DNA of 64,000 nucleotides, from contig JALJOM010000003.1 of the NCBI GenBank assembly GCA_024304885.1, positions 2,782,043 through 2,846,042 of the forward strand, given 5' to 3'. This document shows positions 7,453 through 15,594 of the stretch, one piece after another. The position numbers and the translations under genes were made by a program. The notes below the pieces were generated by a model. That model did no database searches, was not told where the DNA came from, and worked only from the letters and a program-made list of their open reading frames with translations. This stretch comes from Beijerinckiaceae bacterium. GTDB lineage: Bacteria > Pseudomonadota > Alphaproteobacteria > Rhizobiales > Beijerinckiaceae. Each line of letters opens with the position of its first letter. Within the stretch, counting starts at the first letter, position 1.

Positions 7453-9897
7453 TCACCCGACCCGGATGATCTTCGCCACGCTCGGCACTCCCGCCGCATC
7501 GAGTGCGAACAGCATATAATAGCCCGGCGTAGCGATCCCGGAGCTGGTCGGTGTCCGCACCACGTAGCTGGTTCCCGACTGGCTGGCGATGGACAACGGA
7601 ACCCGGCGCTGGTCGTTGTTGATCGCATGGGTCGCGGCGCCCATCCGGACGAGGACGAAGCTCGTCACGGCGGTGGAGGTCGTCACTGAAATCTGAGTGT
7701 TGTACGTGGCCGCATCCGGGGCCGCCGTGATCGCGGGGCGGACCGCGTCGCGGCCATCGGGCCCGAACATGTAGGGAGGGGAGTAGAATTCGAAGTCATA
7801 GTGGTTGCTGTCGCAGCCGACACCACACAGCCCGCCACCGCCGACCAGGACCCGTCCATCGGGAACCAGCACTGCGAGGCTATGATAGGTGCGTGGGATG
7901 GCCTCGGAGGCCAAGAGGCTGAAGGTGCCGGTCGAAGGCTGCCAGATCTCGCCGTGCAAGACTGGTGTCGTATCCGTGAACGGTCGGGCGTAGGCTTGGC
8001 CACCGGCAACGAATACGCTTCCGTCCGGCAGCGCGACACCGTTCGAGTAGGTGCGCGCATAGGACATCGACCCCGTCTGGCGGACCTTGACCCCCGAGGT
8101 AATATCGATGGTATAGGCGCGCGCCGTCGGAGCGGCGTAAACATAGGCAGGCGCTCCGCCGAGAGTCAGGATGCGCCTGACATCGTACATCACTGCATTG
8201 CCGTTCATCGTATAGCCGGCAGTGCCGCGGTAGCCCGCCGATGTGTAGCTCCCGCTGCCGTTCGTGCTGAACCAGTTCATTTGCGCGCTCGGGCCTGCGT
8301 GGAACAACTTGCCGCCCTCGACGCCGAACAGCCAGGCGTGATTGTCTCCAGCAAAGATTCCGTAAGGGTCAGGTCCGACAATCGTGGAGGACGGAATGCC
8401 GTTGAGGGCGGTCCAGCTGTTGGTCGCCGGGCTCCAGAGCTCGCCCTTCTTGTCCTGGCCCGCGTTGCCGCTCCACGAGCCTCCGACGGTGAAGACCTTG
8501 CCGGTGCTCGTGAGCGCAGCCCCGTTGTATCCACGCGCGACGTTCATGTTCTTACCGGCGGTCCAGGTCCCCAGCGTTCCCTGCGTCGGGTCGTAGATAC
8601 TGGTCCTCGGGCTCGTCTGTCCCCCGCTCACGTGGACACGCCCATCGGCCAGCATCGCGGTCCCAGGGCAGAACATGTCGTGGGCGGTTTCGGAGACTTG
8701 CACCTGCGTTGCGGACTTGGTGGCGAGGTCGTACACTACGGTTTGCGTCTGGGCCGGCCCGCCACCCGTCCACGTCGACGCATCGTAGGACGACCAGAAC
8801 AGCACCTTGTTGTTCTTGAGCACGGCGGCCGCCACGGGCACGATCGGCAGGCCCACGCGCGGGCTCCAGGACCCTTTCGCCCAGGCGTTGCTCAATCGCC
8901 AGCCTTGCGACGGGGCGGCGGTACAGGGACGCTGGACCAGAAGCGCATCTGGGCTCACTTGATCGCCGCCGACATCGAGGCAGAGGCTACTGGACTTGTT
9001 GACGAGAGCATAGTTGCTCCCTGTGGCGCTTAGGGACCAGACCTGGCTGAGGGCGGTGCCGCAGGTCACCTGCACCATGTTGGCGCCGCTGGCGGTCGAG
9101 CCGCCAACGGGCGCTAGGCACTTGCCCGAGATCTGGACAACGAGCTGATAGCCGTCGGACGCACGGCGCAACGACCAGAGCTCATTGGAAGCGCCCGGTG
9201 TGCAATGCCATTGGATGACGGCGGCGTTCTCCGTAACCAGCCCGAACTGAATATCGGCGCAAAGGTTGCTCGATGCATTCGCGACGCGCACCACGTCCGT
9301 CGGGTCTAAGAATCCCTCGCTGAACGACCAAGTCTCGTTGACGCCACCTCCGCAGGTCCATTGAATGAGGGGCGTGCCCGCGGCGTCAGTGTCACCTGGC
9401 ACGTTCAAGCACTTCCCGCTGTGCTTGGCGACCAGGCGGTAAAAATTGCCGAAGGCGGAAACCGCCCAAAGCTGGCTGTCGGCACCCGTGCAGTCGTTCT
9501 GCACGATCGCTGCTTCGTCCGCCGTCGAGCCCCCGGCGACGGAAAGGCATTTTCCGCTGTCTTTGGCGACGACGAGGACGTGGGGGGACGACCCGCGGGC
9601 CTGAAGCATCCAGCGTGAGCCGGCCGACTCGTCGCAAGTCCATTGCAGGACGGCCGCTCCGGCAGCCAGGGACCCATCGGCGACCCTGACGCATTTGCCG
9701 CTCCCGTACCCCATCAAGACGACATCCTTGGTCGTCACCTGGGCCCGGGCATCCGTCGAAAGAACGAGCATCACGCAGGTGCAAACAGCGACGGCGAGCG
9801 CGCCAGCAAGTGTGGACCACATCGGACCGAACAGCGTATTACCGCTTTTGATCACGAATCTCATGCTCAAGCCCTTCCATCCTGCAGCACTATTCAT
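7453..9897 (-). CDS. Secreted galactose oxidase-family copper-radical oxidase with N-terminal ricin-B lectin repeats
   Basis: 814 residues: a signal/anchor segment (about 28-52, ending A-R-A-Q), then six ricin-B type repeats with recurring Q-x-W and cysteine pairs (about 56-335, enough for two beta-trefoils), then a kelch propeller and C-terminal Ig-like domain of galactose oxidase (about 340-814). All catalytic ligands of the fungal enzyme have counterparts: Cys410 (HDMFC), Tyr457 (ARGY), the stacking Trp475 (GGSW), Tyr671-His672 (RTYHS) and His757 (ATHAINNDQRR). It should therefore bind copper, form the Cys-Tyr radical cofactor and oxidise an alcohol or aldehyde with O2, releasing H2O2. The lectin repeats suggest binding to a carbohydrate surface. 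The ATG has a strong GGAGGAG site. The actual substrate is unknown. Confidence 0.9.
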   Translation of the reverse strand: MNSAAGWKGLSMRFVIKSGNTLFGPMWSTLAGALAVAVCTCVMLVLSTDARAQVTTKDVVLMGYGSGKCVRVADGSLAAGAAVLQWTCDESAGSRWMLQARGSSPHVLVVAKDSGKCLSVAGGSTADEAAIVQNDCTGADSQLWAVSAFGNFYRLVAKHSGKCLNVPGDTDAAGTPLIQWTCGGGVNETWSFSEGFLDPTDVVRVANASSNLCADIQFGLVTENAAVIQWHCTPGASNELWSLRRASDGYQLVVQISGKCLAPVGGSTASGANMVQVTCGTALSQVWSLSATGSNYALVNKSSSLCLDVGGDQVSPDALLVQRPCTAAPSQGWRLSNAWAKGSWSPRVGLPIVPVAAAVLKNNKVLFWSSYDASTWTGGGPAQTQTVVYDLATKSATQVQVSETAHDMFCPGTAMLADGRVHVSGGQTSPRTSIYDPTQGTLGTWTAGKNMNVARGYNGAALTSTGKVFTVGGSWSGNAGQDKKGELWSPATNSWTALNGIPSSTIVGPDPYGIFAGDNHAWLFGVEGGKLFHAGPSAQMNWFSTNGSGSYTSAGYRGTAGYTMNGNAVMYDVRRILTLGGAPAYVYAAPTARAYTIDITSGVKVRQTGSMSYARTYSNGVALPDGSVFVAGGQAYARPFTDTTPVLHGEIWQPSTGTFSLLASEAIPRTYHSLAVLVPDGRVLVGGGGLCGVGCDSNHYDFEFYSPPYMFGPDGRDAVRPAITAAPDAATYNTQISVTTSTAVTSFVLVRMGAATHAINNDQRRVPLSIASQSGTSYVVRTPTSSGIATPGYYMLFALDAAGVPSVAKIIRVG

Positions 9898-9936
9898 TGC
9901 AAACTCCTCCGAGATTGCAATGTGGAATTGCGTTGC

Positions 9937-9965
9937 GTCTTAGCGCTCATGCTAGATCTTGTCAA
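9937..9965 (-). promoter_or_regulatory. Candidate sigma-70-type promoter of the copper-radical oxidase unit
   Basis: Reading on the minus strand, TTGACA (9960-9965) is separated by 17 bases from TAAGAC (9937-9942). The -10 is about 40 bases before the oxidase ATG. The -35 is a perfect consensus; the -10 matches at only three positions. Confidence 0.45.
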
Positions 9966-10129
9966 TTCTTCGGTTCTGTGTGGCTATTTTTGTCCATTTA
10001 GATCGCGCATTCGTGATGGGAATATCGCGTATTCGTGTTTTTGGCAGGCTGCCTTTGTCTTGCTCTCGACACACATCGGTCCTCGCGAGCCGATCCGAGC
10101 GCGTCTCGACCTGCACGAGTCGCGCGTGG

Positions 10130-10267
10130 CTAGAGCAATTTCCAGCGAGGCGGACACCGGTTCGCAGATCGATCTCGATGTTTCGAGTGATCGCCATCGA
10201 TGCGAAATTGCGCCAAAGCAAGAATGTAGAGCGGGTTCAGATTCGACCGGATCGAAAACCGCTCCAG
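10130..10267 (+). repeat. Family-A palindromic repeat, degenerate copy
   Basis: Begins CTAGAGCAATTTCCAGCG, contains CACCGGTTCGC and AAATTGCGCCAAAGCAAGAATGTAGAGC, and ends with a GGATCGAAAACCGCTCC-like arm. It is the same element as at 63717-63820, with an internal insertion of about 30 bases and several changes. Confidence 0.75.
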
Positions 10268-10767
10268 TGTGGGAGCGCAACTTTCTACCGAAGGACATCA
10301 CCTCGCGCCGAATCCGATCCCGTTGAAGTTTCGAGCGGCCGGGAGCCGTCCCGGAAGAAGGGCGGCCGATCGTCTTGCGCCGTCGTGGGGCGGAATCTGG
10401 CGCACTACGCGAGCACTGGTGTAGTGTCGGCTTTGGCTCGCGACGGCCCCCTCGCCCTCGAGCGGCGGTGCCTCCCGACAGAAGTCCTCGCGTCCCGACG
10501 ATCGATGCTAACATAGAAGCCTCGTACTATTGTGCGAGGCTCGGATCGATACGATCGGCTCGGTGGGCTCGAAATCGCAGACGGCGGGCCGGCGCGGTCG
10601 TGCCCATGCGGCTCCGTGCGACCATATCGGCCCGTTCGAGCGAGGCTTGCACTGGAAGGCTTTCCGGTTCATTCGAGGTGCAAAGCGACATACGACTGTC
10701 GGAGGGTCGCCGGTCATGGCCGATCCTGCATCCGCTTCGCCGAAAAGCGCTTCCTCTGGTGCCCCCG

Positions 10768-11238
10768 ATGCTCGATGTCGTCGATCGGCGTCCTTCGATC
10801 TTTCACGTCACCTTGCAGACCGGCCAATGGAGCCGCTCCTATCGCCAGGACGTGAGCGACACGACGATCGCGACCTTGCGCCCGCTCGTCGGCGCCGACG
10901 GCGACCATGAGATTCCGGGTGTCTCCGCCCGCAAGCTCCGGGTGACACGCTCCGGGCGCCTTCTGCTGGCGACCATCCTGGCGCAGACCTCGATATGCAC
11001 GCTGGCGATCGCGGATCGCTCCGTCGGGGCCGGCAAGCTCTGGGAAATGATTCACGAGGGGGCCAGAACGGCGACGGATCCCGCCAGGCCGCCGGCCGCC
11101 CCCTGGTGCGCGGCGCGGCTCGAGCCCGGGCTCGTGTCGTGCCCGCAGGATGTGGCTTGGCTCACGGACTTCCAGCGCTGCCTCGCCTGGACCTTCCTCG
11201 AGACCTTGCCGCGCCTCGGACGTCGCGACACAAGTTGA
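10768..11238 (+). CDS. Unrecognised conserved-looking protein
   Basis: 156 residues from ATG 10768; an in-frame GTG lies nine bases upstream. I do not recognise the family. The sequence reads like a folded soluble protein: an N-terminal beta-rich part (FHVTLQTGQWSRSYRQ), a segment with the composition of a regulatory or processing domain, and a Trp-rich C-terminal helix (LTDFQRCLAWTFLETL). There is no signal peptide or membrane segment. It carries four Cys residues, at least two in the last third. It has no close neighbour on its strand: the 5' side is non-coding DNA and the next gene starts 317 bases later. Coding potential is judged from third-position GC and the absence of a better frame. 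Confidence 0.55.
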   Translation: MLDVVDRRPSIFHVTLQTGQWSRSYRQDVSDTTIATLRPLVGADGDHEIPGVSARKLRVTRSGRLLLATILAQTSICTLAIADRSVGAGKLWEMIHEGARTATDPARPPAAPWCAARLEPGLVSCPQDVAWLTDFQRCLAWTFLETLPRLGRRDTS

Positions 11239-11555
11239 GACGGGACGAGCAGCGCTCTGAAGCGAGGGCCCTCGCGAGACCCTCGAGCTGCGGACGCCGA
11301 CGATCCGTGCGGCGGCTCTTCGATCGCCTCGAGCTCAAAGGGTTGCCGACCCGGACTCCACGCCGCGGGGTACGGGGCCGCCGAGCGCGGTCTTGCGCTT
11401 GGACTGCCCGTCACGTCATTCTCTGCCGGCGATCGTCGGAGCGACCACCGAGATCGGCTCGCGATATTCGAGGACCGGGGAAGCGATCTCGGACCTCGGC
11501 GCTCGGCCGACCGTGACGTTTCCGAGACTCGAGCGGGAAGGATCGGTCACCTGTC
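11239..11555. other. 317-base gap before the luciferase-like gene
   Basis: No gene, repeat or clear hairpin was recognised here. An AAGGA about 14 bases before the downstream ATG is the only ribosome-site-like feature. Confidence 0.5.
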
Positions 11556-12614
11556 ATGCGTCTCGGGCTCTTCCTCAACTTCGAGCACGGCGAGGGAGAG
11601 ACCAATCTCTCCTGCTTCCATCGCACCCTCGACCTCGCGGTCCATGCGGAGGTGGTCGGTCTCGACGAGCTCTGGGTCTCCGAGCATCATTTCACGCCGT
11701 TCACCCAGTCGGGCTCGGTTCTTCCGCTCATGGCCCATCTCGCCGGGCGCACCCGCCGGATCCGGATCGGATCGGCCGCGATCCTGCTCCCCCTGCACGA
11801 TCCCGTGCGGGTTGCCGAGGATCTCGCGACGATCGATATCCTTTCGCGAGGCCGGCTCGATCTCGGCCTGGCGCGCGGCGGGCCCTTCCCGACTCAATAT
11901 GCACATTTCCATGTCGTGCCGGAGACCGCGCGGGAGCAATCCGCGGAGGCGACGGAATTCCTCCTACGGCTCTTGACCGAGCGGCAGGTGAGCTTTCGAG
12001 GCCGCTGGTACGAAAGCGAGGATCTCACGATCTTTCCGCGCCTCGTTCAAGAGAAACTGCCGGTCTGGATCGCCTCGACCACGACGGCGGCCGTCGCCGC
12101 GGCGGCCGCGCGGGGCCATGGCCTCATGGCGGGCCACGCCGCGACGCTCGCCGAGATCGCGGCGCGCCGCGCGGAGTATCGGGCGGCGGGCGAGGGCCGC
12201 GAGCCCGATTTCGTCGTGCTGCGCTCGGCCTGTGTCGCCGATACCGACGCCGAGGCGCTGGGTCTCGCGCGCCCCGCGATGGAGCGCTTCTTCTCCGAGA
12301 TGCGCAGGCACGCGAACCCGGGAGCACCTGCGCAGCCGGTCTCGCTGGACAAGGCGCTTTCGACCGCGATCATCGGCTCCCCCGAGACCTGCCGGCGCAA
12401 GATCGCCGAGCTGGCGGAGGTCGTGCCGAGCGGCAGCACCGTCTTGAAGCTCGCTTGCGCAGACCCGTCGAGGGCAGCCGAGGTCGTTGCCCGGTTTCGG
12501 CAAGAGCTCCTCCCGGCTTCGGACGCCGGAACGGCAGGTCTGCCGCCACATGCCGAAAAGGTTCCCCCTCGTTTGATCTTGCCTGCGTCGGCGGTGGGCT
12601 CTAGGCTCGCGTGA
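11556..12614 (+). CDS. LLM-class flavin-dependent monooxygenase (luciferase-like)
   Basis: 352-residue TIM-barrel flavoprotein of the bacterial luciferase/alkanal monooxygenase superfamily. Typical features are LFLNFEHGE at the N-terminus, the LWVSEHHF motif near residue 40, RIRIGSAAILLPLHDPVRVAEDLATIDILSRGRLDLGLARG (family core, about 68-110), and a late STAIIGSPETCRRKIAEL segment where members contact flavin phosphate. They use reduced FMN (or F420) supplied by a partner reductase; substrate unpredictable. It appears monocistronic. The stop overlaps possible upstream codons of the small secreted protein that follows, so it may be read through into the xox region, but there is no direct evidence of an operon. 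Confidence 0.87.
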   Translation: MRLGLFLNFEHGEGETNLSCFHRTLDLAVHAEVVGLDELWVSEHHFTPFTQSGSVLPLMAHLAGRTRRIRIGSAAILLPLHDPVRVAEDLATIDILSRGRLDLGLARGGPFPTQYAHFHVVPETAREQSAEATEFLLRLLTERQVSFRGRWYESEDLTIFPRLVQEKLPVWIASTTTAAVAAAAARGHGLMAGHAATLAEIAARRAEYRAAGEGREPDFVVLRSACVADTDAEALGLARPAMERFFSEMRRHANPGAPAQPVSLDKALSTAIIGSPETCRRKIAELAEVVPSGSTVLKLACADPSRAAEVVARFRQELLPASDAGTAGLPPHAEKVPPRLILPASAVGSRLA

Positions 12615-12640
12615 AGCCGGATGCGACGAGACCCCGAATA

Positions 12641-12982
12641 ATGAAACCCTGTGCCGCCGGGCTCGCCGTGCTGTTGCTCTCGGGAGCCGCGGCCGTCGAG
12701 GCCGAGCTCAACGACTACCCGACCGAGGCCCGCGCCGAGTTCGTCTTCGCCTGCATGAAGACCAATGGCGAGACCCCGGATGCGCTGCGGCGCTGCTCCT
12801 GCGCGATCGACGTCGTCGCGACGCTCCTGCCCTATGATCGCTATGTCGCCGCCGAGACCGTCGCGAGCGTAGCCCAGGCGCAGGGTCAGGCCGGCATGCT
12901 CATGCGCTCGAGCGCTCTCGCCAAGGCGGCGCTCGACAGCCTGCGGCGCGCCCGGGCGGAGGCCGAGATTCGCTGCTTCTGA
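12641..12982 (+). CDS. Small secreted Cys-containing protein upstream of xoxF
   Basis: 113 residues. ATG 12641 is chosen because the following 22 residues form a clean signal peptide (MKPCAAGLAVLLLSGAAAVEA); a GTG 30 bases upstream is possible but adds only a polar leader. The mature part is mostly helical with cysteines in a FACMKT...RRCSCAIDVV arrangement and one near the C-terminus (RCF), suggesting a small periplasmic disulfide-bonded protein. I do not recognise a named family. It lies 194 bases upstream of xoxF on the same strand, so a role around methanol oxidation is possible but rests on position only. Confidence 0.7.
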   Translation: MKPCAAGLAVLLLSGAAAVEAELNDYPTEARAEFVFACMKTNGETPDALRRCSCAIDVVATLLPYDRYVAAETVASVAQAQGQAGMLMRSSALAKAALDSLRRARAEAEIRCF

Positions 12983-13019
12983 GCGGCCGCGCAGGCACCG
13001 GGGCGACCTGGAATCGCTA

Positions 13020-13048
13020 TTGTCACTCTCCGAAGCCCAATATATACG
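13020..13048 (+). promoter_or_regulatory. Candidate xoxF promoter
   Basis: TTGTCA at 13020-13025 followed, after 17 bases, by TATACG at 13043-13048, in the most A/T-rich part of the 194-base gap before xoxF. It would give an untranslated leader of about 120 bases. Unproven. Confidence 0.35.
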
Positions 13049-13176
13049 TCAACTGGACTTTTGCCCGATTTCTTACCGGCAAAATGGCACTTGCCGGCGA
13101 GACAGCCATCGACGAGCGCTGCTGCGACAAGGGCCAGCATCGCGGTCGCCACGACCAAAGTGTCCGGAGGAAATGA

Positions 13177-14973
13177 ATGCGCAAACTCACCCTAATGTCC
13201 TGCGTCGCTGCCGCCGCGCTTCTCGCGAATGGTGCCGCCTTCGCCAATGACGAGCTCATCAAGCTGTCGAAGGACCCGAAGCAATGGGCCTTGCCGACCG
13301 GTGACTACGCCAACCGGCGCTATTCCGAGCTCGACCAGATCAACTCGGACAATGTGCGCAACCTCGTACCGGTCTGGTCCTTCTCGACGGGTGTCCTGCG
13401 CGGCCACGAGGGAGGACCGCTCGTCATCGGCGACGTGATGTATTTCAACACGCCGTTCCCTAACATCGTCTATGCGCTCGACCTCAACCACGAAGGCCGG
13501 ATCCTCTGGAAACACGAGCCGAAGCAGGACCCGAGCGTCATCCCGGTGATGTGCTGCGATACGGTCACGCGCGGTGTCGCCTACGGCGACGGCAAGATCT
13601 TCCAGCTTCAGGCCGACAACACGCTGGTTGCGCTCGACGCCAAGACGGGCGCGGTGGTCTGGAGCGCCAAGAACGGCGACCCGTCCAAGGGCGAGACCGG
13701 CACCGCGGCGCCACAGGTCGTCAAGGACAAGGTGCTCGTCGGGATCTCCGGCGGCGAGTTCGGCGTGCGCGGGAGCATCACCGCCTACGACATCAAGACG
13801 GGCAAGCGGGTCTGGCGCGGCTATTCGATGGGGCCGGATTCCGACACCTTGATGGATCCCGAGAAGACCACGCATCTCGGCAAGCCGGTCGGCCCGAACT
13901 CGGGCATCACTACCTGGCAGGGCGATCAGTGGAAGATCGGCGGCGGCACGACCTGGGGCTGGTATTCCTTCGATCCCGAGCTCAACCTGATCTACTATGG
14001 ATCCGGCAATCCCTCGACCTGGAACCCGAAGCAGAGGCCGGGCGACAACCGGTGGTCGATGACGATCTGGGCGCGTGACGCCGATACCGGCGTGGCCAAG
14101 TGGGTCTATCAGATGACCCCCCACGACGAGTGGGACTATGACGGCATCAACGAGATGGTCCTGGTCAACCAGGAAGCCCGCAAGGTGCTCGTCCACTTCG
14201 ACCGCAACGGCTTCGCCTATACGCTCGATCGCGTCACCGGCGAGCTGCTCGTCGCCGAGAAATACGACCCTGTCGTCAACTGGGCGACCAAGGTCGACAT
14301 GGACAAGAGCTCGCCGACCTATGGCCGCCCCTTGGTCGACAAGAAATATTCGACCGAGGCGAATGGCGAGGACGTCAACTCGCAAGGCATCTGCCCGGCG
14401 GCGCTCGGCTCCAAGGACCAGCAGCCCGTCACCTACTCGCCGCTGACGGGCCTCTTCTACGTCCCGGCCAACCATGTCTGCATGGACTACGAGCCGTTCC
14501 GCGTGAGCTACACCGCGGGACAGCCCTATGTCGGCGCGACCTTGTCCATGTATCCGCCGAAGGGCGACAGCCACATGGGCCTCGTCACCGCCTGGGATGC
14601 CAAGAACGGCAAGATCGTGTGGTCGAACAAGGAGATGTTCTCGGTCTGGTCGGGTGCCGTCGCGACCGCGGGCAACGTCGTCTTCTACGGGACGCTCGAA
14701 GGCTATCTCAAGGCGATCGACGCCACGACGGGCCAGGAGCTCTACAAGTACAAGACGCCGTCGGGCATCATCGGCAACGTCACGGTCTACGAGCACAAGG
14801 GCAAGGAATATGTCGCGGTGCTCTCCGGCATCGGCGGCTGGGCCGGCATCGGGCTCGCAGCCGGCCTGACCAATCCGACCGAAGGCCTCGGTGCCGTCGG
14901 CGGCTATTCCGCGCTCTCGAACTACACCGCCCTCGGCGGTCAGCTCACGGTCTTTGCCCTTCCCGGCAAATGA
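13177..14973 (+). CDS. xoxF: Lanthanide-dependent PQQ methanol dehydrogenase, XoxF type
   Basis: 598-residue periplasmic quinoprotein that oxidises methanol (and often formaldehyde). Signal peptide about 1-23 (ending AFAND). The eight-bladed propeller is complete: the vicinal disulfide Cys126-Cys127 (VMCCDTV), metal ligands Glu194 (GGEFG) and Asn278 (GSGNPS), the catalytic Asp320 and, two residues later, Asp322 (DEWDYDG). That second Asp is the residue that marks lanthanide-binding XoxF; calcium-type MxaF has Ala there. Length and motifs fit the XoxF5-like clade. ATG with upstream GGAGG (gtccggaggaa). It is followed by xoxG and xoxJ; a strong hairpin separates it from xoxG. No mxaF set is seen in the window. 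Confidence 0.97.
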   Translation: MRKLTLMSCVAAAALLANGAAFANDELIKLSKDPKQWALPTGDYANRRYSELDQINSDNVRNLVPVWSFSTGVLRGHEGGPLVIGDVMYFNTPFPNIVYALDLNHEGRILWKHEPKQDPSVIPVMCCDTVTRGVAYGDGKIFQLQADNTLVALDAKTGAVVWSAKNGDPSKGETGTAAPQVVKDKVLVGISGGEFGVRGSITAYDIKTGKRVWRGYSMGPDSDTLMDPEKTTHLGKPVGPNSGITTWQGDQWKIGGGTTWGWYSFDPELNLIYYGSGNPSTWNPKQRPGDNRWSMTIWARDADTGVAKWVYQMTPHDEWDYDGINEMVLVNQEARKVLVHFDRNGFAYTLDRVTGELLVAEKYDPVVNWATKVDMDKSSPTYGRPLVDKKYSTEANGEDVNSQGICPAALGSKDQQPVTYSPLTGLFYVPANHVCMDYEPFRVSYTAGQPYVGATLSMYPPKGDSHMGLVTAWDAKNGKIVWSNKEMFSVWSGAVATAGNVVFYGTLEGYLKAIDATTGQELYKYKTPSGIIGNVTVYEHKGKEYVAVLSGIGGWAGIGLAAGLTNPTEGLGAVGGYSALSNYTALGGQLTVFALPGK

Positions 14974-14995
14974 GCCGTTCTCGCCTCGCGAGCAC

Positions 14996-15020
14996 CCCGG
15001 CGCCGAGCTTCGGCGCCGGG
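14996..15020 (+). terminator. Perfect 11-bp hairpin between xoxF and xoxG
   Basis: CCCGGCGCCGA (14996-15006), a 3-base loop, and TCGGCGCCGGG (15010-15020). There is no T-run after it, so it may act as a partial terminator or as an mRNA 3'-end stabiliser that raises xoxF over xoxG/J. Confidence 0.6.
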
Positions 15021-15063
15021 CTTCTCGCGCTTCAAGCCCACATTGAAGAACAAGGATAGACTC

Positions 15064-15594
15064 GTGCGGATGACCTCCCTGGCGCGGGCTTTGACCCTCG
15101 CCGTATTCTGCGCTTCGGGTGGAGCGGTTCTCGCCGAGCCCCCGGGAGATCCGAAGGCAGTGAAGAAGGACGACACCGGCAAGTATTTCGACGCGAAGGG
15201 AAATCCGACCTTCAACATAGGCCCCGACGGAGCGATCGATTGGTTCACCTATTCGGGCTTCCGCCGCTATCATGCGGAGTGCCACGTCTGCCATGGTCCG
15301 AATGGTGACGGGGGCAGCTTCGCACCGGCGCTCAAGGAATCGCTCAAGCGATTCGACTACGCGGAATTCTACGGGATCGTCGTCGGCGGGAAGCAAAGCT
15401 CCGGCGCAGGAATCGAGAACGTCATGCCGGCGTTCGGCGAGAACAAGAACGTGATGTGCTACGTCGACGATATCTACGCCTATCTCCGCGCGCGGGGTAA
15501 CGGGTTTCCCGCGGGACGACCCACCAGCAAGAGGGAAGACAAGACGCCGGCCGCCACCGAGAAGGAGGATGCTTGCCTCGCCGGAAAAGGCTGA
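15064..15594 (+). CDS. xoxG: Cytochrome c electron acceptor of XoxF
   Basis: 176 residues from GTG 15064, which has AAGGAT seven bases upstream; an ATG six bases later would also serve. Signal peptide about 1-24 (ending VLAEP). One c-type haem site C73-H-V-C76-H (ECHVCHGPNGDGG), with candidate axial Met in IENVMPAFGEN. The region DWFTYSGFRRYHAECHVCHG and the C-terminal CYVDDIYAYLRARG match the single-haem cytochromes named XoxG / methanol-metabolism-related c-type cytochromes. It carries electrons from XoxF towards the terminal oxidases. The gene ends within the leader of xoxJ, so the two are co-transcribed. Confidence 0.92.
   Translation: MRMTSLARALTLAVFCASGGAVLAEPPGDPKAVKKDDTGKYFDAKGNPTFNIGPDGAIDWFTYSGFRRYHAECHVCHGPNGDGGSFAPALKESLKRFDYAEFYGIVVGGKQSSGAGIENVMPAFGENKNVMCYVDDIYAYLRARGNGFPAGRPTSKREDKTPAATEKEDACLAGKG

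Larger units (their letters stand above)
9898..10767. other. 870-base non-coding stretch, AT-rich near the oxidase gene
   Basis: No convincing gene. The part next to the oxidase (about 9898-10080) is clearly richer in A/T than the surroundings and holds a candidate promoter. A degenerate family-A palindromic repeat lies at 10130-10267. The remainder (10270-10767) shows only open frames with the composition of non-coding GC-rich DNA. Confidence 0.6.

Noticed and set aside
7397..7628. A longer N-terminus for the di-haem peroxidase
   Set aside because: The extra ~77 residues would overlap the oxidase gene and read like its antiphase; GTG 7397 opens directly into a signal peptide.
10270..10767. 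Several overlapping open frames in the gap before the unknown 156-residue protein
   Set aside because: None has a family motif, plausible start context or protein-like composition; part of the region is a degraded repeat.
13192..15396. A 734-codon open frame on the strand opposite xoxF and xoxG
   Set aside because: It mirrors a well-supported gene pair in high-GC DNA, where the antisense frame stays open by codon bias; no protein-family motif is readable.
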